This document shows, in pieces, positions 43,419-52,123 of a stretch of 64,000 nucleotides of DNA; positions within the stretch are counted from its first letter, which is position 1; every line of letters starts with the position of its first letter. The DNA lies in the NCBI RefSeq assembly GCF_002900365.1, contig NZ_CP025979.1, positions 1,178,001 to 1,242,000 on the forward strand. The letters are read 5' to 3'. The notes under the pieces are model-generated. The model was not told the DNA's origin and did no database searches. It saw only the letters and a program-made list of their open reading frames with translations. The position numbers and the translations under genes were made by a program. This stretch comes from Escherichia marmotae. GTDB lineage: Bacteria > Pseudomonadota > Gammaproteobacteria > Enterobacterales > Enterobacteriaceae.

Positions 43419-44990
43419 ATGGACACCTCACTTGCTCATGAGAACGCCCGCCTGCGGGCACTGTTGCAGACGCAACAGGACACCATCCGCCAGATGGCTG
43501 AATACAACCGCCTGCTCTCACAGCGGGTGGCGGCTTATGCTTCCGAAATCAACCGGCTGAAGGCGCTGGTTGCGAAACTGCAACGTATGCAGTTCGGTAA
43601 AAGCTCAGAAAAACTTCGTGCAAAAACCGAACGGCAGATACAGGAAGCTCAGGAGCGAATCAGCGCACTTCAGGAAGAAATGGCGGAAACGCTGGGTGAG
43701 CAATATGACCCGGTACTGCCATCCGCCCTGCGCCAGTCTTCAGCCCGTAAACCGTTACCGGCCTCACTTCCCCGTGAAACCCGGGTTATCCGGCCGGAAG
43801 AGGAATGCTGTCCTGCCTGTGGTGGTGAACTCAGTTCTCTGGGATGTGATGTGTCAGAGCAACTGGAGCTTATCAGCAGCGCCTTTAAGGTTATCGAAAC
43901 ACAACGTCCGAAACTGGCCTGTTGCCGGTGCGACCATATCGTGCAGGCACCAGTACCTTCAAAACCCATTGCACGCAGTTATGCCGGAGCGGGGCTTCTG
44001 GCCCATGTTGTCACCGGGAAATATGCAGACCATCTGCCGTTATACCGCCAGTCAGAAATATACCGTCGTCAGGGAGTGGAGCTGAGCCGTGCCACACTGG
44101 GGCGCTGGACCGGTGCCGTTGCTGAACTGCTGGAGCCGCTGTATGACGTACTGCGCCAGTATGTGCTGATGCCCGGTAAAGTCCATGCCGATGATATCCC
44201 CGTCCCGGTCCAGGAGCCGGGCAGCGGTAAAACCCGGACAGCCCGGCTGTGGGTCTACGTCCGTGATGACCGCAACGCCGGTTCACAGATGCCCCCGGCG
44301 GTCTGGTTCGCGTACAGTCCGGACCGGAAAGGTATCCATCCACAAAATCACCTGGCCGGTTACAGCGGTGTGCTTCAGGCCGATGCTTACGGTGGTTACC
44401 GGGTGTTATACGAATCCGGCAGAATAACGGAAGCCGCGTGTATGGCTCATGCCCGGAGAAAAATCCACGATGTGCATGCAAGAGCGCCCACCGACATCAC
44501 CACGGAAGCCCTGCAGCGTATCGGTGAACTGTATGCTATCGAGGCAGAGGTCCGGGGCTGTTCAGCAGAACAGCGTCTGGCGGCAAGAAAAGCCAGAGCC
44601 GCGCCACTGATGCAGTCACTGTATGACTGGATACAGCAACAGATGAAAACACTGTCGCGTCACTCAGATACGGCAAAAGCGTTCGCATACCTGCTGAAAC
44701 AGTGGGATGCACTGAACGTGTACTGCAGTAATGGCTGGGTGGAAATCGACAACAACATCGCAGAGAACGCCTTACGGGGAGTGGCCGTAGGCCGGAAAAA
44801 CTGGATGTTCGCGGGTTCCGACAGCGGTGGTGAACATGCGGCGGTGTTGTACTCGCTGATCGGCACATGCCGTCTGAACAATGTGGAGCCAGAAAAGTGG
44901 CTGCGTTACGTCATTGAACATATCCAGGACTGGCCGGCAAACCGGGTACGCGATCTGTTGCCCTGGAAAGTTGATCTGAGCTCTCAGTAA
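43419..44990 (+). CDS. tnpC: IS66-family transposase TnpC (DDE)
   Basis: The 523-residue transposase has an N-terminal leucine-zipper-like region (residues 1-75), an IS66-type zinc-binding domain (CCPACGGELSSLG and CCRCDHIVQAP), the central DDE domain (KVHADDIPVPV, VLQADAYGGYR) and a C-terminal region with EIDNNIAENALRGVAVGRKN and MFAGSDSGGEHAAV. All motifs are seen, and the frame is full length, so it is probably active. Confidence 0.94.
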   Translation: MDTSLAHENARLRALLQTQQDTIRQMAEYNRLLSQRVAAYASEINRLKALVAKLQRMQFGKSSEKLRAKTERQIQEAQERISALQEEMAETLGEQYDPVLPSALRQSSARKPLPASLPRETRVIRPEEECCPACGGELSSLGCDVSEQLELISSAFKVIETQRPKLACCRCDHIVQAPVPSKPIARSYAGAGLLAHVVTGKYADHLPLYRQSEIYRRQGVELSRATLGRWTGAVAELLEPLYDVLRQYVLMPGKVHADDIPVPVQEPGSGKTRTARLWVYVRDDRNAGSQMPPAVWFAYSPDRKGIHPQNHLAGYSGVLQADAYGGYRVLYESGRITEAACMAHARRKIHDVHARAPTDITTEALQRIGELYAIEAEVRGCSAEQRLAARKARAAPLMQSLYDWIQQQMKTLSRHSDTAKAFAYLLKQWDALNVYCSNGWVEIDNNIAENALRGVAVGRKNWMFAGSDSGGEHAAVLYSLIGTCRLNNVEPEKWLRYVIEHIQDWPANRVRDLLPWKVDLSSQ

Positions 44991-45020
44991 ATATCAATAC
45001 GGTTCTGACGAGCCGCTTAC

Positions 45021-45028
45021 GTACCAAT
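45021..45028. repeat. IS66 target duplication, right
   Basis: GTACCAAT identical to 42313-42320, and then the emrE N-terminal sequence resumes. Confidence 0.95.
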
Positions 45029-45225
45029 CACCTCTGCAAATATTGCACCACCAAGATAAATATAAGGATTCATAGCATAGTCTTTCCTGTTAATACCGGA
45101 GAGAATTGTACTACAGTTTGAACTTAACTCACCGGTTTCATCCCGGTGCATTCATTGATGTTTGATCTTACCCACCAATAGTGGACACAGGACTAAGTGA
45201 GTAAACTCTCAACCAGAGGTGACTC

Positions 45226-45525
45226 ATGACAAAACCAGTATCAATCAGCAAGAAGCCCCGTAAACAACATACGCCTGAATTTCGTAACGAAGCCCTGAAA
45301 CTCGCTGAACGCATCGGTGTGCCCGCCGCAGCCCGTGAACTCAGCCTGTATGAATCTCAGCTTTATGCCTGGCGCAGTAAACAGCAGCAACAAATGAGTT
45401 CGTCAGAGCGCGAAAGCGAACTGGCCGCTGAAAATGTCCGCCTTAAACGACAACTGGCGGAGGAGGCTGAGGAACTGGCCATCCTCCAAAAGGCCGCGAC
45501 ATACTTCGCGAAGCGCCTGAAATGA
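45226..45525 (+). CDS. IS3-family transposase OrfA
   Basis: The 99-residue OrfA is full length and intact: an N-terminal helix-turn-helix and a coiled coil. It overlaps OrfB by ATGA and differs from the copy at 70-369 at two residues. Confidence 0.93.
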   Translation: MTKPVSISKKPRKQHTPEFRNEALKLAERIGVPAAARELSLYESQLYAWRSKQQQQMSSSERESELAAENVRLKRQLAEEAEELAILQKAATYFAKRLK

Positions 45526-46376
45526 AGTATGTCTTCATCGAAAATCATCGGGCAGAGTTCAGCATCAAAGCGATGTGTCGTGTACTTCGGGTTGCCCGCA
45601 GCGGCTGGTATGTCTGGCTCAGGGGTCGTCACCAGATGAGCCTGCGCCAACAGTTTCGGCTCACCTGCGATACCGCTGTTCATAAGGCATTCTTTGAGGC
45701 AAAGCAGCGATACGGTGCTCCCCGCCTTGCTGACGAACTGCCGGAGTTCAATATTAAAACCATTGCCGCCAGCCTGCGTCGTCAGGGGCTGCGGGCGAAA
45801 GCCGGCCGGAAGTTCAGCCCGGTCAGCTACCGTGCACATGGCCTGCCCGTATTGGAGAATCTGCTGGAGCAGGACTTCAGCGCCAGCGGCCCGAACCAGA
45901 AGTGGGCGGGTGACATCACGTACTTGCGTACCGATGAGGGCTGGTTGTATCTCGCAGTAGTCATCGACCTGTGGTCACGCGCCGTTATTGGCTGGGCGAT
46001 GTCACCGCGAATGACAGCACAACTGGCCTGTGAGGCACTGCAAATGGCGTTGTGGCGGAGAAGCCGCCCGGAAAGCGTCATTGTTCATACGGACCGTGGT
46101 GGTCAATACTGTTCAGGGGATTATCAGGCGCTGCTGTAGCGACACAACCTGCGTGGCAGTATGAGTGCGAAAGGCAACTGTTATAACAATGCCTGTGTGG
46201 AAAGCTTCTTTCATTCGCTGAAGGTGGAATGTATCCGCGGGGAACGCTTTAGCAGCCGGGAAATAATGCGGGCAACGGTGTTTAATTATATCGAGTGTGA
46301 TTACAATCGCTGGCGTCGTCACAGTCCCTGTGGCGGTCTCAGCCCGGAACAATTTGAAAACCATAATCTCGCTTAG
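45522..46376 (+). pseudogene. IS3-family transposase OrfB with nonsense codon
   Basis: The 284-codon frame has an amber TAG at 46137-46139 (after GGQYCSGDYQALL, where other IS3 copies continue with a Lys codon as I recall). Catalytic motifs are otherwise present: AGDITYLRTDEG, VIVHTDRGGQY and the Glu-containing ACVESFFHSLKVE, which lies past the stop. The last Glu of the DDE triad is therefore lost unless the stop is read through. Confidence 0.88.
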
Positions 46377-46477
46377 GGCCGTGTCCACATTACGTGGGTA
46401 GGATCAGTTCGTTTATATACCATCGATAACCTGAATTCCTGTCTGCGCCACTTTAGCCGCTGCCTGATTTATACTGG

Positions 46478-46518
46478 TTACTGAAACAGAAAGCCACAGA
46501 GCAGAAGGTGGCGTCATG
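46478..46518 (+). pseudogene. Lambda Red beta (bet) 3' end, remnant
   Basis: The string CTGAAACAGAAAGCCACAGA and GCAGAAGGTGGCGTCATGG match the last codons of lambda bet (KQKATEQKVA), right before exo, as in lambda. The stop codon is mutated. Everything further upstream was removed by the IS3 insertion or deletion. Confidence 0.65.
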
Positions 46519-46778
46519 GCACCGGACATTATCCTGCTGCGTACCGGGATCGACGTGAGGGCTGTCAAACAGGGAGATAATGCGTGGCACAAATTACGGC
46601 TCAGCGTCATTACCGCTTCTGAAATTCACAACGTGATAGCAAAACCCCGTTCAGGAAATAAGTAGCCTGACATGAGAAGTACATGCCGAGTTTTGACGAG
46701 ATGGTGCCGGAGTTCATCAAAAAAATGGACGAGACATTGGCTGAAATTGGTTTTGTATTTGGGGAGCAATGGCGATGA
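46516..46778 (+). pseudogene. Lambda exonuclease (Red alpha), internally deleted
   Basis: Starts MAPDIILLRTGIDVRAVKQG and ITASEIHNVIAKPRSGNK, the lambda Exo N-terminus, but most of the YqaJ nuclease domain is deleted. The end SFDEMVPEFIKKMDETLAEI and GFVFGEQWR is the lambda Exo C-terminus. Only about 45 and 32 residues of 226 remain. Non-functional. Confidence 0.9.
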
Positions 46779-46870
46779 AGCATACTCACGATAATATCCG
46801 CGTAGGCGCGATCACTTTCGTCAAACCGATCGTTATCATGATAATTGAGGTAAAGAATGGCGCAAAGTAG
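46775..46870 (+). pseudogene. Lambda-type DUF1317 gene, truncated
   Basis: The sequence MKHTHDNIRVGAITFVK matches the N-terminus of a small lambda early-left gene product following exo, with the same ATGA overlap. It diverges after 17 residues and stops at 31. Confidence 0.6.
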
Positions 46871-47052
46871 CGTTGTGAAAATTTAAACGTCTCAACGCCT
46901 CCTTGAATTTCTCACCCCACATGAAAAAGAACCAAACAGCCCGCTTTGAGCGAAAAACGAACTATGATATTAGCAAGAAAGCATCACTGTTAATATTCGA
47001 ACAATTAATGCTCAGCTATTTCTCTATTATTTACAATCAGAAAGGACGTGTA

Positions 47053-47463
47053 ATGGGTAAGGTTGATGAACTAAAGATGAAATATCCGGACGCGAATGCC
47101 TGGCAAATGGGCGACAGCCCTGAACTGGCTAACGAGCTTGCAGCACTTATAGAAAAAGGGATTAAAACGGCCTCCTGTGGCTCTTATGCCTCTTATCAGA
47201 AGGAAGAATTTGCCCCAAGGATTGGGAGCTATAACATCATCCTTGACGGCCAGGATGTACCGGTATGCGTGACCAGGCTGGTGTCGATGCAACTGGTGTG
47301 TTTTTGTGATGTTACTGCCGAGTTAGCTCGCAAGGAAGGTGAAGGCGATTTGAGCCTTGAATATTGGCAGAGAGAGCATCAACGATTTTTCACCCAGGAA
47401 GGTCATTTTTCTGAAGATATGGAGTTGATTATGGAAGAGTTTGAAGTTGTTGAGGTTCTGTAA
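47053..47463 (+). CDS. ASCH-domain protein
   Basis: The 136-residue protein is an ASCH (ASC-1 homology, PUA-like) domain protein, with MGKVDELKMKYPDANAWQMG, KTASCGSYASY and DVPVCVTRL. ASCH proteins bind RNA or modified nucleosides; YqfB-type ones are N4-acetylcytidine amidohydrolases, but this is a different, longer subgroup with unknown substrate. The start at 47053 follows AAGGACGTGT; a longer frame begins at 46903. It lies between prophage remnants and icd. Confidence 0.82.
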   Translation: MGKVDELKMKYPDANAWQMGDSPELANELAALIEKGIKTASCGSYASYQKEEFAPRIGSYNIILDGQDVPVCVTRLVSMQLVCFCDVTAELARKEGEGDLSLEYWQREHQRFFTQEGHFSEDMELIMEEFEVVEVL

Positions 47464-47737
47464 GATGAGATAAACGAGCTGACGTTATATCAATTGGCAT
47501 TTATAACAATGTCCGCACCTGACACATAGCGGATCTAAATATTAACGAGCGTCCACCAAATAGAGGAATGTCTAATAGGAACCTGGCAGTAGAACTGTCA
47601 TCTGACTGACCAACCGACCCCAAACAACTAAGAGGTTTTGATAACTTATTTTGATAAAATTTTGATAACCGTTAGCAAACTTACATAAAACAACGGGCGT
47701 GTTATACGCCCGTTATAATATTTAACACATATAGTAA
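47464..47737. other. Gap between ASCH gene and icd, with icd terminator
   Basis: This 274-base segment contains no recognised gene. Its right end holds the icd terminator. Phage 21 and e14 integrate at the icd 3' end, so an attachment site may lie in the right end of it or in icd itself. Confidence 0.5.
47692..47714 (-). terminator. Terminator of icd
   Basis: On the minus strand AACGGGCGTATAACACGCCCGTT is followed by a short T run; the hairpin arms are AACGGGCGT/ACGCCCGTT. Confidence 0.85.
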
Positions 47738-48988
47738 TTACATGTTCTTGATGATCGCATCGCCAAACTCTGAACATTTCAGCAGCTTAGCGCCTTCCAT
47801 CAGACGTTCGAAGTCATAGGTTACGGTCTTCGCATTGATTGCGCCTTCCATACCTTTAACAATCAGGTCTGCGGCTTCAGTCCAGCCCATATGGCGCAGC
47901 ATCATCTCCGCGGAGAGAATGATAGAGCCTGGGTTTACTTTGTCCTGACCGGCATATTTCGGTGCTGTACCGTGGGTGGCTTCAAACAGTGCGCATTCGT
48001 CACCGATGTTTGCACCAGGGGCGATACCGATACCGCCAACCTGTGCTGCCAGTGCGTCAGAAATGTAGTCACCGTTGAGGTTCATACAGGCGATAACGTC
48101 GTATTCAGCCGGACGCAGCAGGATCTGTTGCAGGAATGCGTCAGCAATCACGTCTTTAATGACGATCTCTTTGCCGGTGTTCGGGTTTTTGACTTTCAGC
48201 CACGGGCCGCCGTCGATCAGTTCACCGCCAAACTCTTCACGCGCCAACTGGTAACCCCAGTCTTTAAACGCGCCTTCGGTGAACTTCATGATATTGCCTT
48301 TGTGCACCAGGGTCACTGAGTCACGGTCGTTGGCAATTGCGTATTCGATTGCTGCTCGTACCAGACGTTTGGTGCCTTCTTCAGAACACGGCTTAATGCC
48401 GATACCGCAATGTTCCGGGAAGCGAATTTTCTTCACCCCCATCTCTTCACGCAGGAATTTGATCACTTTCTCAGCGTCAGCAGAGTCAGCTTTCCATTCG
48501 ATACCTGCATAAATGTCTTCCGAGTTTTCACGGAAGATGACCATATCAGTCAATTCAGGGTGTTTAACCGGGCTTGGAGTGCCCTGGTAGTAACGAACCG
48601 GGCGCAGGCAGATGTAGAGATCCAGTTCCTGGCGCAGTGCTACGTTCAGAGAACGAATACCGCCACCAACCGGAGTAGTCAGCGGGCCTTTGATGGCAAC
48701 GCGATATTCACGAATCAGATCAAGGGTTTCAGCAGGTAGCCAGACGTCCTGACCATAAACCTGGGTGGATTTTTCACCGGTGTAAATTTCCATCCAGGAG
48801 ATTTTACGCTCGCCTTTATAGGCTTTCTCGACTGCAGCGTCGACCACTTTCAGCATGGCTGGGGTTACATCTACACCGATTCCATCACCTTCAATGTAAG
48901 GGATAATCGGATTTTCAGGAACGTTGAGTTTGCCGTTTTGCAGGGTGATCTTCTTGCCTTGTGCCGGAACAACTACTTTACTTTCCAT
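47738..48988 (-). CDS. icd: Isocitrate dehydrogenase (NADP)
   Basis: The 416-residue enzyme converts isocitrate to 2-oxoglutarate in the TCA cycle. The phosphorylated Ser lies in GGGIRSLNVALRQ, with IYTGEKSTQVYG and GDYISDALAAQVGGIG typical of the family. Phosphorylation by AceK controls flux to the glyoxylate shunt. The C-terminus is intact (KCSEFGDAIIKNM), which matters because phage 21/e14 rewrite that end in some strains. Confidence 0.97.
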   Translation of the reverse strand: MESKVVVPAQGKKITLQNGKLNVPENPIIPYIEGDGIGVDVTPAMLKVVDAAVEKAYKGERKISWMEIYTGEKSTQVYGQDVWLPAETLDLIREYRVAIKGPLTTPVGGGIRSLNVALRQELDLYICLRPVRYYQGTPSPVKHPELTDMVIFRENSEDIYAGIEWKADSADAEKVIKFLREEMGVKKIRFPEHCGIGIKPCSEEGTKRLVRAAIEYAIANDRDSVTLVHKGNIMKFTEGAFKDWGYQLAREEFGGELIDGGPWLKVKNPNTGKEIVIKDVIADAFLQQILLRPAEYDVIACMNLNGDYISDALAAQVGGIGIAPGANIGDECALFEATHGTAPKYAGQDKVNPGSIILSAEMMLRHMGWTEAADLIVKGMEGAINAKTVTYDFERLMEGAKLLKCSEFGDAIIKNM

Positions 48989-49159
48989 TCACCTCTCCTT
49001 CGAGCGCTTCTGGTTTGCTCGTCTGCCACCACGTTGCACATGCGTTTGCGTCCTGCCACACGGATGCATTAGAGCAATTTTTTGTTAATGATTTGTAATT
49101 GGCTTGTCAATACTACCCTATTGTTTGTCGTCATGAAAGATGCGCGTTATTAGGCTATA

Positions 49160-49813
49160 ATGCGGCAATTCATAAACCCTGAAAATACCATGCAAAAAAC
49201 TTCTTTTAGAAATCACCAGGTTAAGCGATTCAGCTCGCAACGTTCCACCAGGCGCAAACCTGAAAACCAGCCCACGCGCGTGATCCTGTTCAATAAACCC
49301 TACGATGTTCTTCCGCAGTTCACCGATGAAGCCGGGCGCAAAACATTAAAAGAATTCATCCCTGTTCAGGGCGTTTATGCGGCAGGTCGTCTCGACAGAG
49401 ATAGCGAAGGGTTACTGGTGCTGACGAATAATGGCGCGTTACAGGCGCGTTTAACCCAGCCGGGCAAACGCACCGGAAAAATCTATTATGTGCAGGTGGA
49501 AGGCATTCCCACGCAAGACGCACTTGAAGCCTTGCGCAATGGCGTAACCTTAAATGATGGCCCTACCCTGCCCGCAGGTGTGGAACTGGTTGAAGAACCG
49601 GAGTGGTTATGGCCACGTAATCCACCAATTCGTGAGCGTAAAAGTATTCCTACCTCCTGGCTTAAGATCACCTTATATGAAGGACGTAATCGCCAGGTGC
49701 GCCGCATGACCGCCCATGTTGGTTTCCCCACGCTGCGACTGATTCGCTATGCGATGGGTAATTACACGCTGGATAATCTTGCCAATGGCGAATGGCGAGA
49801 AGCGACAGAATAA
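49160..49813 (+). CDS. rluE: 23S rRNA pseudouridine synthase RluE
   Basis: The 217-residue RsuA-family synthase makes pseudouridine at 23S rRNA position 2457. The catalytic Asp is in AAGRLDRDSEGLL, and the C-terminal NRQVRRMTAHVG motif is conserved. The start at 49160 (MRQF) equals the K-12 length; an internal Met at 49190 (MQKTSFRNHQ) is an alternative. It is divergent from icd and 9 bases before nudJ. Confidence 0.95.
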   Translation: MRQFINPENTMQKTSFRNHQVKRFSSQRSTRRKPENQPTRVILFNKPYDVLPQFTDEAGRKTLKEFIPVQGVYAAGRLDRDSEGLLVLTNNGALQARLTQPGKRTGKIYYVQVEGIPTQDALEALRNGVTLNDGPTLPAGVELVEEPEWLWPRNPPIRERKSIPTSWLKITLYEGRNRQVRRMTAHVGFPTLRLIRYAMGNYTLDNLANGEWREATE

Positions 49814-49822
49814 GGACGCAAA

Positions 49823-50284
49823 ATGTTTAAACCGCACGTTACCGTTGCCTGCGTGGTGCACGCAGAAGGCAAATTTTTAGTCGTTGAAGAGACGATTAAT
49901 GGTAAAGCGTTATGGAACCAACCCGCCGGACATCTGGAGGCGGATGAAACATTAACAGAAGCAGCGGCGCGTGAGCTGTGGGAAGAAACCGGCATCAGCG
50001 CGCAACCGCAATATTTCATCCGTATGCATCAGTGGATTGCGCCGGATAAGACGCCATTTTTGCGCTTCCTGTTTGCCATTGAGCTTGAGCAAATATGCCC
50101 AACACACCCTCATGACAGTGATATCGACTGTTGCCGTTGGGTCAGTGCTGAAGAGATTTTACAGGCACCAAATCTGCGCTCGCCATTAGTGGCAGAAAGT
50201 ATTCGTTGTTATCAAAGCGGGCAACATTATCCGCTGGAGATGATTGGCGAGTTTAACTGGCCTTTTACAAAGGGTGTCATCTAA
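49823..50284 (+). CDS. nudJ: NudJ, Nudix phosphatase (HMP-PP / nucleoside triphosphate)
   Basis: The 153-residue Nudix hydrolase has the box GHLEADETLTEAA...RELWEETG at about residues 36-58. NudJ hydrolyses thiamine-precursor pyrophosphates and nucleoside di- and triphosphates. It lies between rluE and mnmA in one probable operon. Confidence 0.95.
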   Translation: MFKPHVTVACVVHAEGKFLVVEETINGKALWNQPAGHLEADETLTEAAARELWEETGISAQPQYFIRMHQWIAPDKTPFLRFLFAIELEQICPTHPHDSDIDCCRWVSAEEILQAPNLRSPLVAESIRCYQSGQHYPLEMIGEFNWPFTKGVI

Positions 50285-50337
50285 AAGGCTGCGTGATAGA
50301 ATACGCCGCCTTGAAGTTCAATGTCGTGAGTAATCCA

Positions 50338-51444
50338 ATGTCTGAAACCGCAAAAAAAGTGATCGTCGGCATGTCCGGCGGCGTCGATTCCTCCGTTTCT
50401 GCCTGGCTGTTGCAACAACAGGGATATCAGGTCGAAGGCCTGTTTATGAAGAACTGGGAAGAAGACGACGGTGAGGAATATTGCACGGCGGCAGCGGATC
50501 TGGCTGATGCCCAGGCTGTCTGCGATAAGCTCGGCATTGAACTGCACACTGTCAACTTTGCAGCCGAGTACTGGGACAACGTCTTTGAACTGTTCCTTGC
50601 TGAATATAAAGCGGGTCGCACGCCGAACCCGGATATTCTGTGCAACAAAGAGATCAAATTTAAAGCCTTCCTCGAATTTGCCGCCGAAGATTTAGGTGCC
50701 GATTATATCGCTACCGGCCATTACGTTCGTCGTGCAGATGTCAATGGCAAGAGCCGCCTGCTGCGTGGTCTGGACAGCAACAAAGACCAGAGCTACTTCC
50801 TTTATACACTTAGCCATGAGCAGATAGCGCAAAGCCTGTTCCCGGTTGGCGAACTGGAAAAACCGCAGGTACGTAAGATTGCGGAAGATCTCGGTCTGGT
50901 CACCGCGAAGAAAAAAGATTCTACCGGGATCTGCTTTATCGGTGAACGTAAATTCCGCGAGTTTCTTGGCCGTTATCTCCCGGCGCAACCGGGAAAAATC
51001 ATTACTGTCGATGGTGATGAGATTGGCGAGCACCAGGGGCTGATGTATCACACCCTCGGACAGCGTAAAGGCCTGGGCATCGGTGGCACCAAAGACGGCA
51101 CTGAAGAGCCGTGGTACGTGGTGGATAAAGACGTCGAGAACAACATTCTGATTGTTGCGCAGGGTCATGAACACCCACGTCTGATGTCTGTCGGATTGAT
51201 TGCCCAGCAACTGCACTGGGTCGATCGCGAACCTTTCACCGGCACTATGCGTTGCACGGTGAAAACCCGCTACCGCCAGACTGACATTCCATGCACCGTC
51301 AAGGCGCTGGATGATGATCGCATTGAAGTGATTTTCGATGAGCCGGTTGCGGCCGTCACTCCAGGTCAATCCGCCGTCTTCTATAACGGTGAAGTGTGCC
51401 TCGGCGGCGGCATCATTGAGCAGCGTCTGCCGCTGCCAGTCTGA
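50338..51444 (+). CDS. mnmA: tRNA 2-thiouridylase MnmA
   Basis: The 368-residue enzyme makes s2U34 in tRNA-Lys, -Glu and -Gln with sulfur from IscS via TusABCDE. The PP-loop motif is GMSGGVDSS; the catalytic cysteines are in PDILCNKEIKF and STGICFIGERKF. Start at 50338 (MSETAKKVIV) is the known one; a longer frame from 50293 is unlikely. It is followed by hflD. Confidence 0.97.
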   Translation: MSETAKKVIVGMSGGVDSSVSAWLLQQQGYQVEGLFMKNWEEDDGEEYCTAAADLADAQAVCDKLGIELHTVNFAAEYWDNVFELFLAEYKAGRTPNPDILCNKEIKFKAFLEFAAEDLGADYIATGHYVRRADVNGKSRLLRGLDSNKDQSYFLYTLSHEQIAQSLFPVGELEKPQVRKIAEDLGLVTAKKKDSTGICFIGERKFREFLGRYLPAQPGKIITVDGDEIGEHQGLMYHTLGQRKGLGIGGTKDGTEEPWYVVDKDVENNILIVAQGHEHPRLMSVGLIAQQLHWVDREPFTGTMRCTVKTRYRQTDIPCTVKALDDDRIEVIFDEPVAAVTPGQSAVFYNGEVCLGGGIIEQRLPLPV

Positions 51445-51478
51445 TTATTTTCTTACTTAAAACAAGGAAGCAGTGAAC

Positions 51479-52120
51479 GTGGCAAAGAATTACTATGACA
51501 TCACCCTCGCCCTGGCCGGTATTTGTCAGGCGGCACGCCTGGTACAACAGCTTGCTCACCAGGGGCATTGTGATGCCGATGCGCTACACGTCTCACTCAA
51601 CAGTATTATCGATGTGAACCCCAGCTCCACGCTGGCGGTTTTTGGCGGCAGCGAAGCCAACCTGCGCGTCGGGCTGGAAACCCTGCTCGGCATGCTCAAT
51701 GCCAGCAGTCGCCAGGGCTTAAACGCTGAGTTAACCCGTTACACCCTTAGCCTGATGGTGCTTGAGCGCAAACTCTCGTCTGCCAAAGGTGCGCTCGACA
51801 CTCTGGGTAACCGGATTAACGGTCTGCAACGCCAGCTCGAACATTTCGATTTACAGTCGGAAACGCTGATGAGCGCAATGGCTGCTATTTATGTTGATGT
51901 TATCAGCCCACTTGGCCCACGTATTCAGGTCACCGGTTCCCCTGCCGTACTGCAAAGCCCACAGGTGCAGGCGAAAGTTCGCGCTACCCTGCTGGCAGGC
52001 ATTCGCGCCGCCGTGCTCTGGCACCAGGTTGGCGGCGGACGTCTACAACTGATGTTTTCTCGTAATCGCCTGACCACTCAGGCAAAACAAATTCTTGCTC
52101 ATTTAACCCCGGAGTTGTGA
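51479..52120 (+). CDS. hflD: HflD, lysogenisation regulator
   Basis: The 213-residue peripheral membrane helical protein binds lambda CII and speeds its degradation, so it lowers lysogeny. The GTG start at 51479 gives MAKNYYDITLALAGIC, the known N-terminus, and follows AAGGAAGCAG. It is located between mnmA and purB and co-transcribed with both. Confidence 0.95.
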   Translation: MAKNYYDITLALAGICQAARLVQQLAHQGHCDADALHVSLNSIIDVNPSSTLAVFGGSEANLRVGLETLLGMLNASSRQGLNAELTRYTLSLMVLERKLSSAKGALDTLGNRINGLQRQLEHFDLQSETLMSAMAAIYVDVISPLGPRIQVTGSPAVLQSPQVQAKVRATLLAGIRAAVLWHQVGGGRLQLMFSRNRLTTQAKQILAHLTPEL

Positions 52121-52123
52121 TCT

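Larger units (their letters stand above)
42321..45020 (+). mobile_element. IS66-family insertion sequence in emrE
   Basis: The 2700-base element has imperfect terminal repeats (left GTAACCGGCTCATTTAAACC, right end reversed GTAAGCGGCTCGTCAGAACC), three genes tnpA, tnpB and tnpC in order, and 8-base target duplications. The length is near that of IS679. It is the only disruption of emrE and looks recent. Confidence 0.93.
42033..45073 (-). pseudogene. emrE: EmrE multidrug transporter, split by IS66-family element
   Basis: Removing the IS (42321-45020) and one 8-base duplication restores 333 bases coding for a 110-residue protein, exactly EmrE length. The N-terminal part (45029-45073) reads MNPYIYLGGAIFAEV, with the essential Glu14. 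The rest (42033-42320) holds the remaining helices, from IGTTLMKYSDGF to the end LLSRSAPH. EmrE is an SMR-family proton/drug antiporter. In this genome it is inactivated. Confidence 0.95.
45163..46406 (+). mobile_element. IS3-family element, complete length, second copy
   Basis: The 1244-base element has ends TGATCTTACCCACCAATAGT (left) and a right end ACTACGTG-type repeat finishing TACGTGGGTAGGATCA. It has a 3-base target duplication (GTT before and after). Orientation is opposite to the copy at 1-432. OrfA is intact, OrfB has an in-frame stop, so this copy is probably not autonomous. It separates the emrE upstream DNA from the red-gene remnants. Confidence 0.92.

Noticed and set aside
43570..44481. 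Alternative-frame open frames over tnpC
   Set aside because: Shadows caused by GC-rich coding sequence of the transposase.
46903..47052. 50-residue N-terminal extension of the ASCH protein
   Set aside because: The extension is low in similarity and the ATG at 47053 has a better ribosome site.
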